A DNA stretch of 64,000 nucleotides from Patiria pectinifera (lineage: Eukaryota > Echinodermata > Asteroidea > Valvatida > Asterinidae): assembly GCA_029964075.1 (NCBI GenBank), contig CM057149.1, positions 19,482,197-19,546,196 of the forward strand, given 5' to 3'. Of this stretch, positions 12,901 to 22,529 are shown piece by piece. Below the pieces are notes generated by a model. It was not told where the DNA came from and ran no database searches. It saw only the letters and a list, made by a program, of their open reading frames with translations. Position 1 is the stretch's first letter. Every line of letters starts with the position of its first letter. A program made the translations under genes and the position numbers.

Positions 12901-13551
12901 ACATGTGCAAGGCTCGAGGCTAAAAGGTTATAACAGCTCGGGTCACAGAAAAAGTGGGGGGGGGGGGGCGGAATCCGCCCTTTTAGTTTTAAAGTGTTCA
13001 AACATGCCATTTTCATGTCGCTTGCATTTGTGTCCTGTGTTCGACCGTGTTCCATCCATTTGGAATGACATTTTCATTATAAATCATCACCATGAGGTTT
13101 GGCTCTGAAAGCTGTGGAAATAAGGGTTTAACCCTTTAGTCACTGAAGCGCCTGAAACCACCCTGCCTATTACTCCCTGTAGCACCCAAGGAGCACTCTA
13201 TGGTTTTATTGATTTTTCAGTGAATAAATATAATGTAATACAATGAAATTCTGGTGCGCATTTCTACTCCTGGGTGGAGAGAGGCACTTGCAGTAAAGTG
13301 TCTTACCCAAGAACACAAGCACCATGTTCCCATCCAGGGTTTGATCCCAAGTACCGTTGGACCACAGCACTCCTTGTCCTTTTGGTTTTATTTCTCACAA
13401 AGCTATTCATTTTCACTGAAAATGTTTGTTTTTATTTATCTAATTTTTTTTTGTCAATCAGGAAATGCAAAAGCCGGATCAGCAAGAAGCGACGTCATCT
13501 TCGCAGGAGGGCAGCAGTAACGTGCAATACGAGGATGAGCCAGAGAAATGA
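3896..13551 (+). CDS. CDC123: CDC123, eIF2 assembly factor (ATP-grasp), 11 exons
   Basis: Joined exons: 3896-3969, 4610-4678, 5742-5895, 7008-7114, 7834-7885, 7985-8060, 8616-8738, 9106-9134, 10191-10304, 12342-12473, 13462-13551. They total 1020 bp, 339 aa plus TGA, against 336 aa in human. All introns are GT-AG and the phases agree. The protein begins [18 protein letters not shown], the family's usual N-terminus, which fixes the start. An acidic DDDDED stretch follows, then [21 protein letters not shown], the RDHT block, and the nucleotide-binding end with VYDIY (D222) and LIDFNPFGE (D235, N237), matching the ATP/Mg ligands known in the family. CDC123 proteins bind eIF2-gamma and promote assembly of the eIF2 alpha-beta-gamma complex in the cytosol. 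The C-terminus is acidic and S/Q/E-rich. Introns are full of MITEs. Product assignment is firm; polyadenylation site not determined. Confidence 0.95.
4610..4678 (+). CDS. CDC123: CDC123 exon 2
   Basis: Flanked by CAG at 4607-4609 and GT at 4679. Encodes [20 protein letters not shown], which matches the family segment after the FSAWYP block. Confidence 0.9.
4797..4890. repeat. Short TIR element in CDC123 intron 2
   Basis: GCGTTCGAGTAG near 4800 is answered by CTAATCGAACGC near 4855-4866. The sequence recurs in inverse orientation at about 31350-31450, where the segment containing CTCATCCGGATCGACTCGGC is shared, so it is a dispersed repeat. Confidence 0.55.
5742..5895 (+). CDS. CDC123: CDC123 exon 3
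   Basis: Encodes the acidic linker with DDDDED, then the helix ending [16 protein letters not shown]. The exon ends in phase 0 before GTGGGT. The GAT run is a short trinucleotide repeat that fits the family's variable acidic loop. Confidence 0.92.
6692..6950. repeat. TIR element in CDC123 intron 3
   Basis: Starts GGGCCCATTTTCATA and ends TATGAAATTGGGCCC. Internal stretches of TTAGC/GCTTAC repeats resemble those in the hairpin element at 35735-35970. A non-autonomous DNA element is likely; no coding capacity. Confidence 0.6.
7008..7114 (+). CDS. CDC123: CDC123 exon 4
   Basis: Begins DASWMA and contains [17 protein letters not shown], a highly conserved CDC123 block. Acceptor TCAG at 7004-7007, donor GTCAGT at 7115. 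Confidence 0.93.
7226..7500 (+). repeat. Direct repeat pair in CDC123 intron 4
   Basis: Two copies (about 7226-7330 and 7415-7500) of a segment with TAxATGCTCTGT, GCGATCTGAGGCAATTTCTG and CCAATATTTTCT. A third copy lies inside the hAT-like MITE at 10790-10860, so these are probably decayed internal pieces of that family. Confidence 0.65.
7834..7885 (+). CDS. CDC123: CDC123 exon 5
   Basis: Short exon of 52 bp encoding FKHC and a divergent acidic/Q-rich piece ending QYE. Acceptor AAAAG, donor GTATGA. Phase is kept with exons 4 and 6. Confidence 0.85.
7985..8060 (+). CDS. CDC123: CDC123 exon 6
   Basis: Encodes LVLRRWCDI and [15 protein letters not shown], the conserved central beta-strand segment. 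Acceptor TTTTCAG, donor GTAAAT. Confidence 0.93.
8616..8738 (+). CDS. CDC123: CDC123 exon 7
   Basis: Encodes [14 protein letters not shown] and the following helix, with the invariant QRD motif. Acceptor CCCAG, donor GTGAGT at 8739. Confidence 0.93.
9106..9134 (+). CDS. CDC123: CDC123 exon 8 (micro-exon)
   Basis: Only 29 bp. Completes [10 protein letters not shown], containing the first acidic nucleotide/metal ligand (D222). Acceptor TTTCAG, donor GTAGTG. Without it the phase between exons 7 and 9 fails. Confidence 0.9.
10191..10304 (+). CDS. CDC123: CDC123 exon 9
   Basis: Encodes [20 protein letters not shown], the ATP-grasp active-site strand with D235 and N237. Acceptor CAACAG, donor GTGAGT. 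Confidence 0.95.
10438..11150. mobile_element. TTAA-flanked MITE in CDC123 intron 9
   Basis: The ends are AGGTATAGTCCAT and, reversed, AGCTATAGTCCAT. Both sides carry TTAA (10434-10437 and 11151-11154), the target duplication expected of piggyBac-like elements. It carries a complete nested hAT-like MITE (10683-10984). Relatives with similar ends occur at 34377-34904 and, as a partial copy, at about 40095-40260. No transposase is present. Confidence 0.75.
10683..10984. mobile_element. hAT-like MITE with 8-bp target duplication
   Basis: Exact 15-bp terminal inverted repeats (CAAGGGCGGATCCAG) bound a G/C-run-rich 302-bp element. The flanks repeat GCTACGCG at 10675-10682 and 10985-10992, an 8-bp target-site duplication diagnostic of hAT transposition. 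The host sequence is itself the TTAA MITE, so the order of insertion is clear. Confidence 0.9.
11500..11605 (+). repeat. Dispersed repeat copy
   Basis: The segment with GTCAATCCTGCT, TTTTGACTGxAAGGACAA and GCACAGAATGTATGTTT recurs at about 55410-55500. Function unknown; it lies in CDC123 intron 9. Confidence 0.6.
12342..12473 (+). CDS. CDC123: CDC123 exon 10
   Basis: Encodes [20 protein letters not shown], then the conserved [16 protein letters not shown]. Acceptor TCTTCAG, donor GTAAGG. The preceding intron (10305-12341) holds nested MITEs. Confidence 0.94.
12603..12985. repeat. Poly-G-bounded low-complexity stretch in CDC123 intron 10
   Basis: Long G runs at 12606-12620 and 12955-12968 face TTTCCGCCCCC and GCGGAATCCGCCC, giving a loose inverted arrangement. 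It may be an old MITE. No coding signal. Confidence 0.4.
13131..13375 (-). repeat. SINE-like repeat, minus orientation
   Basis: 13131-13246 shares its start (AACCCTTTAGTCACTGAA) with a copy at about 16000-16075. The following part, read on the minus strand, carries a B-box-like GGATCAAACCC and a body similar to the SINE at 35500-35690 (CTTGGGxAAGxCACTTT). It lies in CDC123 intron 10. Confidence 0.55.
13462..13551 (+). CDS. CDC123: CDC123 exon 11 (C-terminus)
   Basis: Acceptor CAATCAG. Encodes a 29-residue polar tail rich in Q, S and E, ending DEPEK and TGA at 13549-13551. Tail length and composition vary in the family. Confidence 0.88.
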   Translation, partial: EMQKPDQQEATSSSQEGSSNVQYEDEPEK

Positions 13552-13854
13552 ATGGACCATTCTGGGAAATAAGTCAGACTTTTTGTCGACACTAAAAGAG
13601 ACAAGGAATCAAACAGGACTCGAAGTCAAAAAACTTGATTGGACTCTATCAAATTAAGAGTCTGACTGGCAAGCTTGTTGAGGCAGCTCTTCTCCCAGAC
13701 GATAACGGGTCAACTTGATTGAAATATTTACACACACAGCCAATGGGGTCTGTGTGTAACTATGGTCTGCTGATATGTATACTTGAGATCTAGGCCAATA
13801 CACGGATGGTAGCATTGTCATAGTGAGATGGGATTTTTGCGTCGGGGTGATGTA
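13552..13854 (+). other. CDC123 3' UTR / downstream flank
   Basis: No gene. The next AATAAA on this strand that I noticed is at about 15772, which would imply a long 3' UTR containing the foldback elements. This is uncertain. Confidence 0.3.
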
Positions 13855-14067
13855 AATCAAATTAGGTTTTGCCCTTCACCGACGTATGAACACTGTATAC
13901 TCAGTGTGTTCCCGTTAGCTCAGTGTTCGAGTGGTAAGACATCTGCACTAGAAAGCAGGAGGTCGTGGGTTCGAGTCCCACCCGAGTGATTTTTTCCAAC
14001 TTTCACTCGGGAGATAACACACTGAGTAGTGTTTATACGTCGGTGAAGGGCAAAACCTAATTTGATT
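13855..14067. mobile_element. Foldback element carrying a tRNA-like core
   Basis: Arms of about 50 bp (13855-13910 and 14019-14067) are reverse complements except for one substitution and a 4-bp indel. They start ATCAAATTAGG and enclose a tRNA-like segment. It lies just downstream of the CDC123 stop and may be transcribed in the 3' UTR. No target duplication was evident. Confidence 0.85.
13914..13988 (+). tRNA. tRNA-like sequence (Ser-AGA-type loop), not a functional tRNA
   Basis: An A-box-like TTAGCTCAGTG and a consensus B box GGTTCGAGTCC are intact, with a perfect T stem (GTGGG/CCCAC). The loop CTAGAAA resembles tRNA-Ser(AGA). The acceptor strands do not pair and the long variable arm of tRNA-Ser is absent, so this is a tRNA-derived Pol III promoter module rather than a working tRNA. 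A T6 run follows. Confidence 0.55.
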
Positions 14068-14162
14068 GCCATAGTGCATAGCAACTATACAGTTATAAGA
14101 CACTGTTCGGGTAATTGCCTGTCTTTCAAACCACGAAGTCAGAACTCCAGTTTAAACTTTAA

Positions 14163-14586
14163 GGGTATGTTCAGACAGAGGGCAGTTCTGGAGCTAGCTC
14201 TTTTCCGATTATTGAACTCAACGGGGGTTCTGTGCAGCTAGTGATAAAACCTGAACTGTGCTCACGTTCATACAATTATGGTAATTCCAGAGCTGGTGTT
14301 ACAGTGGAGCTAAAAGGTCACCAAATGGTTTGCGTAATATTGATCAGACAAATATACGACTGGATATGTCAGTGTGGAGCTAGGGTAACTGCGTCCAAAT
14401 AACAAATAACGGTGGAGTCAGGTTGTAAGAAGAAGCCTGCCGAGCTGAAAGTGGAGCTAGCCCCACAAATGTTTGGGGCTAGAATTGCTACAGATAGCTC
14501 TGGAGGCGGAGTTAAGTTGCGTCCAAACGACAACTATTTTAGTGGAACTAGCTATCTTCAGAGATAGCCCCCGTCTGAACCACCCC
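14163..14586. mobile_element. MITE with GGGTxxGTTCAGAC ends
   Basis: The left end GGGTATGTTCAGACAG is answered by CGTCTGAACCACCC at the right end. The interior repeats GAGCTAG many times in both orientations. No open frame. Target duplication not clear. Confidence 0.65.
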
Positions 14587-15180
14587 AAACTATTATACAT
14601 GTATACTGAAAAACGCTCAGGGGGAATTATTCAGTCAATTAACCTGTGCAGTGGATGTCTCATACAGTAGGCGTCATGAGATTTTGTCTCATTACTTTAT
14701 ACTCCACACATCCCACAAGGACTATGTCAAAGTTTCTTTGTCGTTACCCAAACAAAGTTACTTCACTCGGAAACCTACCTGAAGTGGAAACCGGCAGAAG
14801 TTTGACATTTTATATTATATAACCGACATACTGATCCTTGTCATTTGATTGGTAGAACTCACATCATGTGACATTCATTATTGCTCCCATTCATGCAGGG
14901 GCTCAACAAGTCCCATTCGCCCATGGGGAATGGGAAATACTATTGAACAGTTAGGATCATTCTTGTTCCATGAAGCGATATTTGCGTGGAAATGCATGCT
15001 GGTGTGCGCGTTCAGCGTTGCAAGCGCGTATTGTTCCAAAGAGCCAGCACTACAGCGTTGGGTTCAAACATTTTCGTGAAGGGGTGGTTTGGAAGAGAGA
15101 AATACATTTTCCACCAATTTTGTATAGAAATTAAAGTTCAAATATCAACTGACAGGGATCTATATGTCAGTTATATAAAA
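14587..15180. other. No gene recognised
   Basis: Short frames only (for example 14849-15079), without recognisable domains. No repeat identified. Confidence 0.4.
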
Positions 15181-15342
15181 CAAATATTGAGTGGCTTTAA
15201 ATTGTGAAATGGGAGGAATATTATTGCTCGGTAAAATCTGGACTTTTCCAGTTCACTCGGCTTCGCCTCCTGAAATGGAAAAGACCAAATTTTACCTTGC
15301 GATAATATTCCTCCCATTCCACATTGAGCCGCTCAATATTTG
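15181..15342. repeat. Hairpin element, copy 1
   Basis: CAAATATTGAGTGGCT at the left end pairs with its complement at the right end, and GGGAGGAATATTAT pairs across the centre, giving a foldback of about 160 bp. A truncated copy in the other orientation lies at 36577-36695. Confidence 0.75.
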
Positions 15343-17847
15343 TATACCATCTACCACCAACAGGCTGTGAAGTTGCACGTGTTGATTTTGTACTACAGCG
15401 TGAAAAGTATTTTGCTGGACTGTTTTGATTTTCCTGTTGTGGTATTTTCCTTCATTTCTTATCATAAAAAATAGCAATGAAAGTTCTATTTGTCAACTTT
15501 AAAACCTGTTTTTATGGCAGTATAATTGAATAGCTGTGGGGAAAAAACACAACTTCACATCCGAAAAGCAGGAATACATCGAGTATTGTAGTTGAAAGAT
15601 GATGATGTACTCTTTCAAAACTTTTGCGACTTTGAAGCCCGTTGGTTGTGGACAGGGACGTTTACCACAATGAATCAAGAATATGACATCTTAGAAGACT
15701 CTTTACTTGTGCTTTTTTATTGCATAAATTGTCGAGTTGTTGTTTTAACTACAAATATAATCTATATCTATGAATAAAAAAAATGAGAGGTTGCAGAAGA
15801 CTTACTTTGAGGTCTGTGGTTGGTCTTTTAGAGTTACGCACATTCAATATGAACCAATGTTGTGCTTAAACACTTAACATTAAACTCTTTTTGAAAGACT
15901 CCAAGATATATCTACAATGAAATATTCATTTTAAAGAGTGGATGTGTGTTTCTTCAAATGATTGTGGAGTGTGAAAGTACTGTAGAGATAGAATCTCTTA
16001 ACCCTTTAGTCACTGAACTGCCCCAAACCGCCCGAGCACTCTGTGGTTTTATAGAATCATCGGTGAATCGACTATGGCTGTGCATCAGCACCAGGTACCG
16101 GAATACCGACCATTGATGTCAGGAACCGGTTCAAGATTATAGGATCAGGTACCCATAGCCAACTTTACAAAAGAAAAGTTTGAATGTCACTTATGGGAAA
16201 TTTTTTAAAACAAAAACAAAACATATTTCACGTTTTTGGTGCTCGAGAAAGTTGCAGTTTACACAGTAAAGCTTAAAAGCTGACTGCACATACACTTGCA
16301 TATTGCCAGACTGAGGCACTGATGTAGTACTGCTAGTAGTAGTATCATGGACCTTTATGAACAATCTGAACAGCAACTTCTGGGATTTGAGGTTGGGGGT
16401 TTGGTTTCGTTAACAAGTACCTGTGTTTTTTTTTATCAGGTACCCTTAAATGCACACTCCTAGAATAAACACAATGTAATACAATGTAGTACACAAAGTA
16501 CAGGTAAGAATGAGTTAAACTTGCCCCGAAAAAAACACCATTTTCACAAATGTTACGGACAATCTCTAAACTTGGAACACTTAAAATACCAGCAAATCTG
16601 GTTAGAAGCAACAGCTTCTGAAAATCAGTTCCAGAGAAATTGGGGTGCCCAGTCCCCTGAGAATGCACTTAGATCAAATTTGAGGACTCCAAAACAAACA
16701 CCACTACTAGTTTGAGACACTTCCTACAGGAAAAAACTACATTTATCTTTTGCAAGTTGAATCTCAAATTTGCTACAGAAGTGCATCGTTACTGTTGATA
16801 CCTTGTGATAGTTAAATTCACAATTCATTACCTGGCACACTTTGCTTGTTTCATAAAAATACTAACAACTTCTATTTCAGCTAAAAAAATACCTCTAATA
16901 TAAAACATACCTAACTTTAAAAAATATTAAAATGTCTCATCTAATTTTATTTTAATTACTAAAGCTTTAGCTATTTTTTAAAGTTCATTTTTTTTCAAAT
17001 AAATGATTCTCTCTGCAATAGCTTGTATTTCTATACAAATTTACAACAGGATATAATCAGACATTTGCATGACACTTTGGTGCAAACCTTTGCATAATTG
17101 CATAATTAGCAAAATATCAAAAACTAGCATTTACTAATATAACGCTGGGAAAGCTAAGATTCTCTAAATTCACACAAAATAAAAATTTAAAAATGGAAAC
17201 AATTACGACTGCAATTTCGTTATTAGATTCAATAAGTGCATTGCAAAACTTATTAAGTGACCGAAACAAGAAACTTTAAATGAACCATTACATGACACAA
17301 GTGGGTATACCCTGCAAAGCCTTAACGTAAAACTTGGTGTTCCCAAATACAAATATATTACAAATATTTACTGATAAAATATTGTATTCGTAAAAAAAAA
17401 ATTGTCAGTTGCACTTTAGTTGTTCAACCTGAAAATAAAACACTTAAGTTGTAACTAATAAATAAACTTAAACTGAATAACTACAAAAAAAAAATATCTA
17501 GTGCGTACTGTAAATAAATAACATTAGATTCTGTGAAAACTATACTGCATATATTTATAAATGCATAAATGTGTATAAAAATGCATACATATACAGAAGG
17601 TATTGTGCAAAAGGTACCACCTCTCGTTCAGACAAAAACGAAAAGCTGTCAAAATGACTGGGCTAATCTCTACTGATTGTGCCTAAAGTCAGCAATTACC
17701 AAGCCCTAACGATATGTGCTTGGCCAGTTTTAAAGAAGTATGTTTAAACCGGCTAGGGGCCTGGACGCATATTATCCGCGACCGGCCCCCAGTTTTATTT
17801 CAAAAATACTTGTTAAAAATACCAGACAAGCACATATTGATTCCCAT
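15343..17847. other. AT-rich intergenic stretch
   Basis: No gene recognised. It contains an AATAAA at about 15772, a decayed copy of the AACCCTTTAGTCACTGAA repeat at about 16000-16075, and long A/T-rich sequence from 16730 to 17640. Confidence 0.45.
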
Positions 17848-18152
17848 TCATAAATACCTATGGTCAAAAAGTCAGTCAAAAATTCATAATTTTCCAACAA
17901 TTTTTTTTTCAAACAATTTTACCTCATGTTTTGTGAAACACCCCTCTGGCTATGTCTATGGTATGTGCCTCGCGGGCATAGTGCTAAAAATCTCAGGATA
18001 TGGAGATTGCCAGGCGTGTGGCGCGTACTGCAAGATGTGCGCAGAACGCATCGGTGTTTTATGAATGGTATTTTATCAGCAGTTTAAAATCACCCACGTA
18101 ACAGGGCTCTCGACCAATAGGAATGGGTAAACTGTCTTAGGTATTTATGAAT
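17848..18152. mobile_element. MITE bounded by ATTCATAAATACCT
   Basis: ATTCATAAATACCT at the left end and its complement at the right end bound a CpG-containing interior with GAAACACCCCTxTGGCTAT and GGGCTCTCGACCAATxGGAA. The same blocks occur in the copy nested at about 32493-32984. Confidence 0.65.
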
Positions 18153-19419
18153 TGCCAGTCTTGTCAAAAGTGAGCTTTGAATATAATGAGGTCAGGAAAT
18201 TAATTCTTATAGAAACCTAGTCAAAAAAAGCTTTATTATCTCTGCCCTATTTAATGACAAAACTAACATGAAATTTTAAAACTTTTGCATAAACAGTGAA
18301 CTTAACCAACCCGTGAATATTTGTTTAAACTGGCTTCATCTGTACACTGATTATAATCTAACATGTCTAAAGTGAATTTATCAAATCAAAATTGACAATT
18401 TTTCACTCGAGTTTCAACTGAAATTAGGGTGATATTCCTCTAACTTGCCTGGTCCCTATAGTTTCACTCTTTGGACTGTTGGAAACTAGAATGTCCGACA
18501 TTTTAATGTTGGCCAATAACAGAGGTTTTTTCTTCGGCAATCAGCTGTGTCTGATTATGAAGCTGTGCTATGATCACTCTTTGTTGTCTGGTCGCTCTTG
18601 ACAACGTGCACACTGTTCAACTCCAGGGCTGGCTTTTCCACAGCTTGTTCAGGACTTCAAAAGAAGAGAGGAAAAAGCAGAGGATTTTAAACACAGACTT
18701 TTGATAGGATATTGATTGCTGAACTTATTCAAATGTATGGGGGGATCTAGCTTTGATATTTGAGTGAAAGCATGGAAAAAAGCATGAAGGCAATAGCTCC
18801 AAGACAAAATTGCGTCACGCTTTGTTTGCACTTTCCAAAAGGAGCTTGGTAGCTCTACAGTCTCCACCTGGCTCCCATAATTATATGAAAGCGCACATGT
18901 AAACAAAGCGTGACATCATTGTGACGTCTCAAGTCGATTCAGATTGGACACTGATGCTGAATTCAAACTCTTGGGGGATGCATTCTTAAGTTAATATATT
19001 GGTAAATACTGGGTCACTACTGCACCTATGGACAAATCCAGTTACATGTCAAGTAAATTTGGGTAATCAAGTTTACCCACTCCAAATTGCTCCTTCCTTC
19101 TTTGTTCCGGGGCCATATCTCCAAAAATACTTGAGAACAATTTAATCAACAAATATGGAGATCAAGATGAATGCCTGAACAGAAATATATTGTCGCAAAT
19201 GTTTATGACGTTGTAGTGTACAAATCTGACCATGGGTGCATTCTATTGCGTGATGTTTCACTTATACTTACCGACATGGACAGTGCCAACAGCTTTGAAT
19301 ACCTTTTAACGATGCGGAAAATGGAATTAAACTCCTTGAACAAACCCAGTGGCAGATCTACAGGGGAGGATTTAGAGAGTCTACCCCTCCTCCCCGAGAC
19401 CTTTTTCAAATACTCCCCC
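18153..19419. other. No gene recognised
   Basis: Intergenic. Short frames (18649-18906 minus, 19171-19440 plus) have no recognisable similarity. Confidence 0.4.
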
Positions 19420-19700
19420 CAATTTACGGAATTTAGCTAGTTTACATTTTGTTTGCAATAATACACATCCGTGAACAGGTGCAAACCAGCTAGTCTGGTT
19501 CCCAGACCTGACAATTGCCTGACGTCTATAAATTGCTTCGTTTCGTCCGAAGTAGGGTGAGAGAACCAGACTACAAGAACAAGAACAGCCTTTTTCTTGG
19601 TTTTTCCAGCATCTATGAACACAAACTATGAACAGGTCGGTGTAACAATATTTGCTATAAAATACTAACCCCCAAATCCATCCATTACTGAAAACAACAG
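19420..19700 (+). repeat. Dispersed repeat, copy 1
   Basis: About 280 bp containing CACATCCGTGAACAGGTGCA and two facing CTGGTTCC/GGAACCAG-type blocks. It recurs in opposite orientation at 38510-38810, and the CTGGTTCC hairpin part recurs alone at about 44800-44862. Probably a non-autonomous DNA element. Confidence 0.65.
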
Positions 19701-20044
19701 CAAAAGCAAATGTTATATATTACCTTTAAGCCCCCTCCCCTTCTTGATAGCTCCCCCCAGCCAAAAATGGATTCATCCCTAAAATCCATCAATTGAAAAC
19801 AGATTTGAAATCTTTTTCCCAAAGCAAAACTTGTTCAACTTTCAATGATTCACTCTTCTACTCGAGAAATTGAATTTTTTGTTTGTGGAAATTTCATACT
19901 TCAAAATGTTTTTATTTATTACAAAGAACCTTATTCCAGAAGATATTCCGGTCAAAAAAGATCGCCAATCCTTAAATTTATAGTACAAAACAATTTAATA
20001 TACCCGATTCACCACTTCATTATAATAAAACTTTTGTTTATGCT
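19701..20044. other. No gene recognised
   Basis: AT-rich flank immediately left of the split-repeat retroelement. The last bases before it, TTTATGCT, are the left half of the predicted empty site. Confidence 0.5.
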
Positions 20045-20284
20045 TAATCGATTTGAGGCAAATGTAATTGAAGCTTCAAATAATTTATCACCGCTGGACC
20101 GTTGACAGGGCTGGTTGGAAGGTTAGCCATTCCAGAACACTCCCCTTGTGGCCACAATGATTTAAGTGCATGAACTAGTTCACTTTTATTGAACTGGTAA
20201 CTGAAAGTTCGAGCACACGGTCACTTTTGCTTGAGCAGCCGCGCGGTTAGGTCTTGCAAGGAAGTTTTGTCTTGCTGAAAAAAT
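20045..20284 (+). repeat. Split direct repeat A1
   Basis: 240 bp repeated without a visible difference at 25773-26012. Begins TAATCGATTTGAGG and ends CTTGCTGAAAAAAT. It defines the left end of the element. Confidence 0.9.
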
Positions 20285-21170
20285 TTCCAGTTGATATTTT
20301 TGTTGGGCAAGCTGCCTCTTGGCCGGTCACGATAGGGTGAAGTGAAGGCGGCGACAGCCTCGATCGTCCGCCCGGCAGGTTCCAATCCCAGCCACCGGTT
20401 GACGTGGGAGTCATCAGGTGGGACACGGGAAACGACGCGTAGTCGACGGACGTTGCAAGTTCCGCGGTCCCTTTGTATACCGTGGGACTGGGGAGCGGCA
20501 TCCTGCTAGCTGCGCCCTTCACCATGCTTCGGTCGGCCTGGAGGGAACTCGTCTATATGACGACTTTGGTGTTGCGGTAAGTCCATTCATGTCGAACTTA
20601 CTCCTGAATTAGTGGGTTACAAGTTCCCATTGCTCGTAACTTCGGCTTCTACATAGCTGATTCAACTGCTTCTTTCCTCTTTTGCCATTGAAGCCACTTT
20701 AACTAGTGTTTGTGATGGAAAGTCTTCCTTAATTTGCAGGAAATATTTTGGCAAAGGGAGTGTGTAGGGTTCGGCGCACTTTTGCAGTCACTTCATTTTC
20801 ATGATTCGAGTTTACTGATGATTCTTTGAGTATTACTGTTTTACTTTGAGTCGCCGGCTTGGCTGATTTGTCCTCATTATAAGCAAACTCCCCGTTTAAC
20901 ATCAATCGAGTAGTTGACATCTGCCTTTCTAATGTTTTGCTTCGGTTTATTTGTGGCGACACCCTTTTCGCATGTTCGTCATTTGCCGTCCCGCTCTGGG
21001 GCAAATATCGATGCCGAAACTTGGTTAACACTGTACGGGGCACCCGTCTTACAACAGCCTATTTTTCGTACCAGCAGAGCGCGATCGTTCTAACTCGAAT
21101 GCTCAAATTTTCTGCGTGTTTTTCCATTACCTTAGTTACAAGGTACACACGGTTTGAAGGGAGGTTTTTA
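20285..21170 (+). pseudogene. Probable decayed gag region of the YR retroelement
   Basis: Lies between A1 and the reverse transcriptase remnants, where DIRS-order elements carry gag. Only short frames remain and no motif is identifiable. The call rests on position. Confidence 0.4.
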
Positions 21171-22110
21171 TATGATTTTCAACTAGATTTTTCCGGACCA
21201 AGGGTTAGTTCTTCTGCGCGTTTTTCTCAGTCTGCTCGTGAGCATCCAGCCTTTTTACATTGCAACATCAATTGTGAGATTGACTTGGGTCGTGTGGCCG
21301 GTCCGCTTTGTCTGAGCCCTTCCCAATTTCACGTTGTTCACCGGTGGGTCTGGTACAGGTAGCTACGCAACTGATTTCGGTTGATTCTTAATTTGTCCCC
21401 ATACCACTAGTTCAGTGAACGGCTTCGTTGACCCATCTATCACTGCCGTCATTTACACGAGTTTGATGATGCATAACTCGGATTTCTAGTTTCGATAAGC
21501 TAGGATGCACTTAACTACGATCGGATTTGACATAGCTTTTCGCCTTTTACCTGTTCATCCGGATGATTTTGATTTGCTGGGGTTTTTATGGCCATTTTTA
21601 TTACGATAAATGTATGGGTCTGGTACAGGTACCTACGCAACTGATTTCGGTTGATTCTTAATTTGTCCCCCATACCACTAGTTCAGTGAACGGCTTCGTT
21701 GACCCATCTATCACTGCCGTCATTTACACGAGTTTGATGATGCATAACTCGGATTTCTAGTTTCGATAAGCTAGGATGCACTTTACTACGGTCGGATTTG
21801 ACATAGCTTTTCGCCTTTTACCTGTTCATCCGGATGATTGTGATTTGTGGGGGTTTTTATGGCCATTTTTATTACGATAAATGTATGCCCATGGTATGCG
21901 CTATTTTATGTGTCATGTTTGAACGGTTTAGTACTTTCCTTGAGTACTTTTGACCTCACAAGGTTGCTACTTTCAAAAACATTTTGGAGTTTTTCTGTAA
22001 TTTCTCTGGCATGGGTGCTAGTCGCTCTAATGAGTGCGCCCGTTCCCTTCAATCTTTCAAGTGGTTTGGGAGCGCATTTGCCCCCACGTTACGGAGAAAA
22101 TATCGGGACA
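21171..22110 (+). pseudogene. DIRS-type reverse transcriptase remnant
   Basis: In shifting frames, 21171-21310 reads FSGPRVSS, AREHPAF and DLGRVAGP, the N-terminal signature of DIRS-type RTs. Then come VNGFVDPSITAV, DIAFRLLPVHPDDFDLLGF (21520-21580, again at about 21790-21850), YYDKCMPM (about 21868-21892) and FERFSTFLEYF (about 21918-21950). A 271-bp tandem duplication (21345-21614 and 21615-21885) doubles the central part. There are several frameshifts and in-frame stops. These blocks are remembered family motifs; no alignment was run. Confidence 0.75.
21345..21885 (+). repeat. 271-bp tandem duplication within the RT remnant
   Basis: Two adjacent copies, 21345-21614 and 21615-21885, differ at only a few positions plus one extra C. 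The duplication sits in the catalytic region, so it would disrupt any RT reading frame. Confidence 0.9.
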
Positions 22111-22529
22111 ACGAACCTTACTTTTTTGGGTTTAGCATTTTCCATAGTTTCGCAGCAGTACTTTTTGCAAAACAGTCAACATTAGCACCAGTACAGTTAC
22201 AAAGAACAACGTGTTTTTCGAATTTCTCACGAAAACACCAAATGGTCAGCACAAGGTAGTTCCTTTCTATCGCTTGTATGGAGTTGTTTCCATTTGTGCT
22301 TGCATGGAAACATTGAACAGGGATTTTTTGACCAAGGTGTTGTAGCTCCATGGTTTGATCATCAATAGACTTTCGTCCAAGTTTTTTCAGTTTCCGAAAC
22401 GCCATTGCCCCGGCCCCTCGCACAAGCCTTTTATTTTGGAGGGCTTGACAATCTTTTCAGTTCCGTGCACGCCAGGATTTTGATGCCGAGCGTTGTCCCT
22501 CCATGCTGCAGCTTGTTAAGTTAATTTTA

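Noticed and set aside
13914..13988. Functional tRNA-Ser(AGA)
   Set aside because: The acceptor strands do not pair and the long variable arm is missing.
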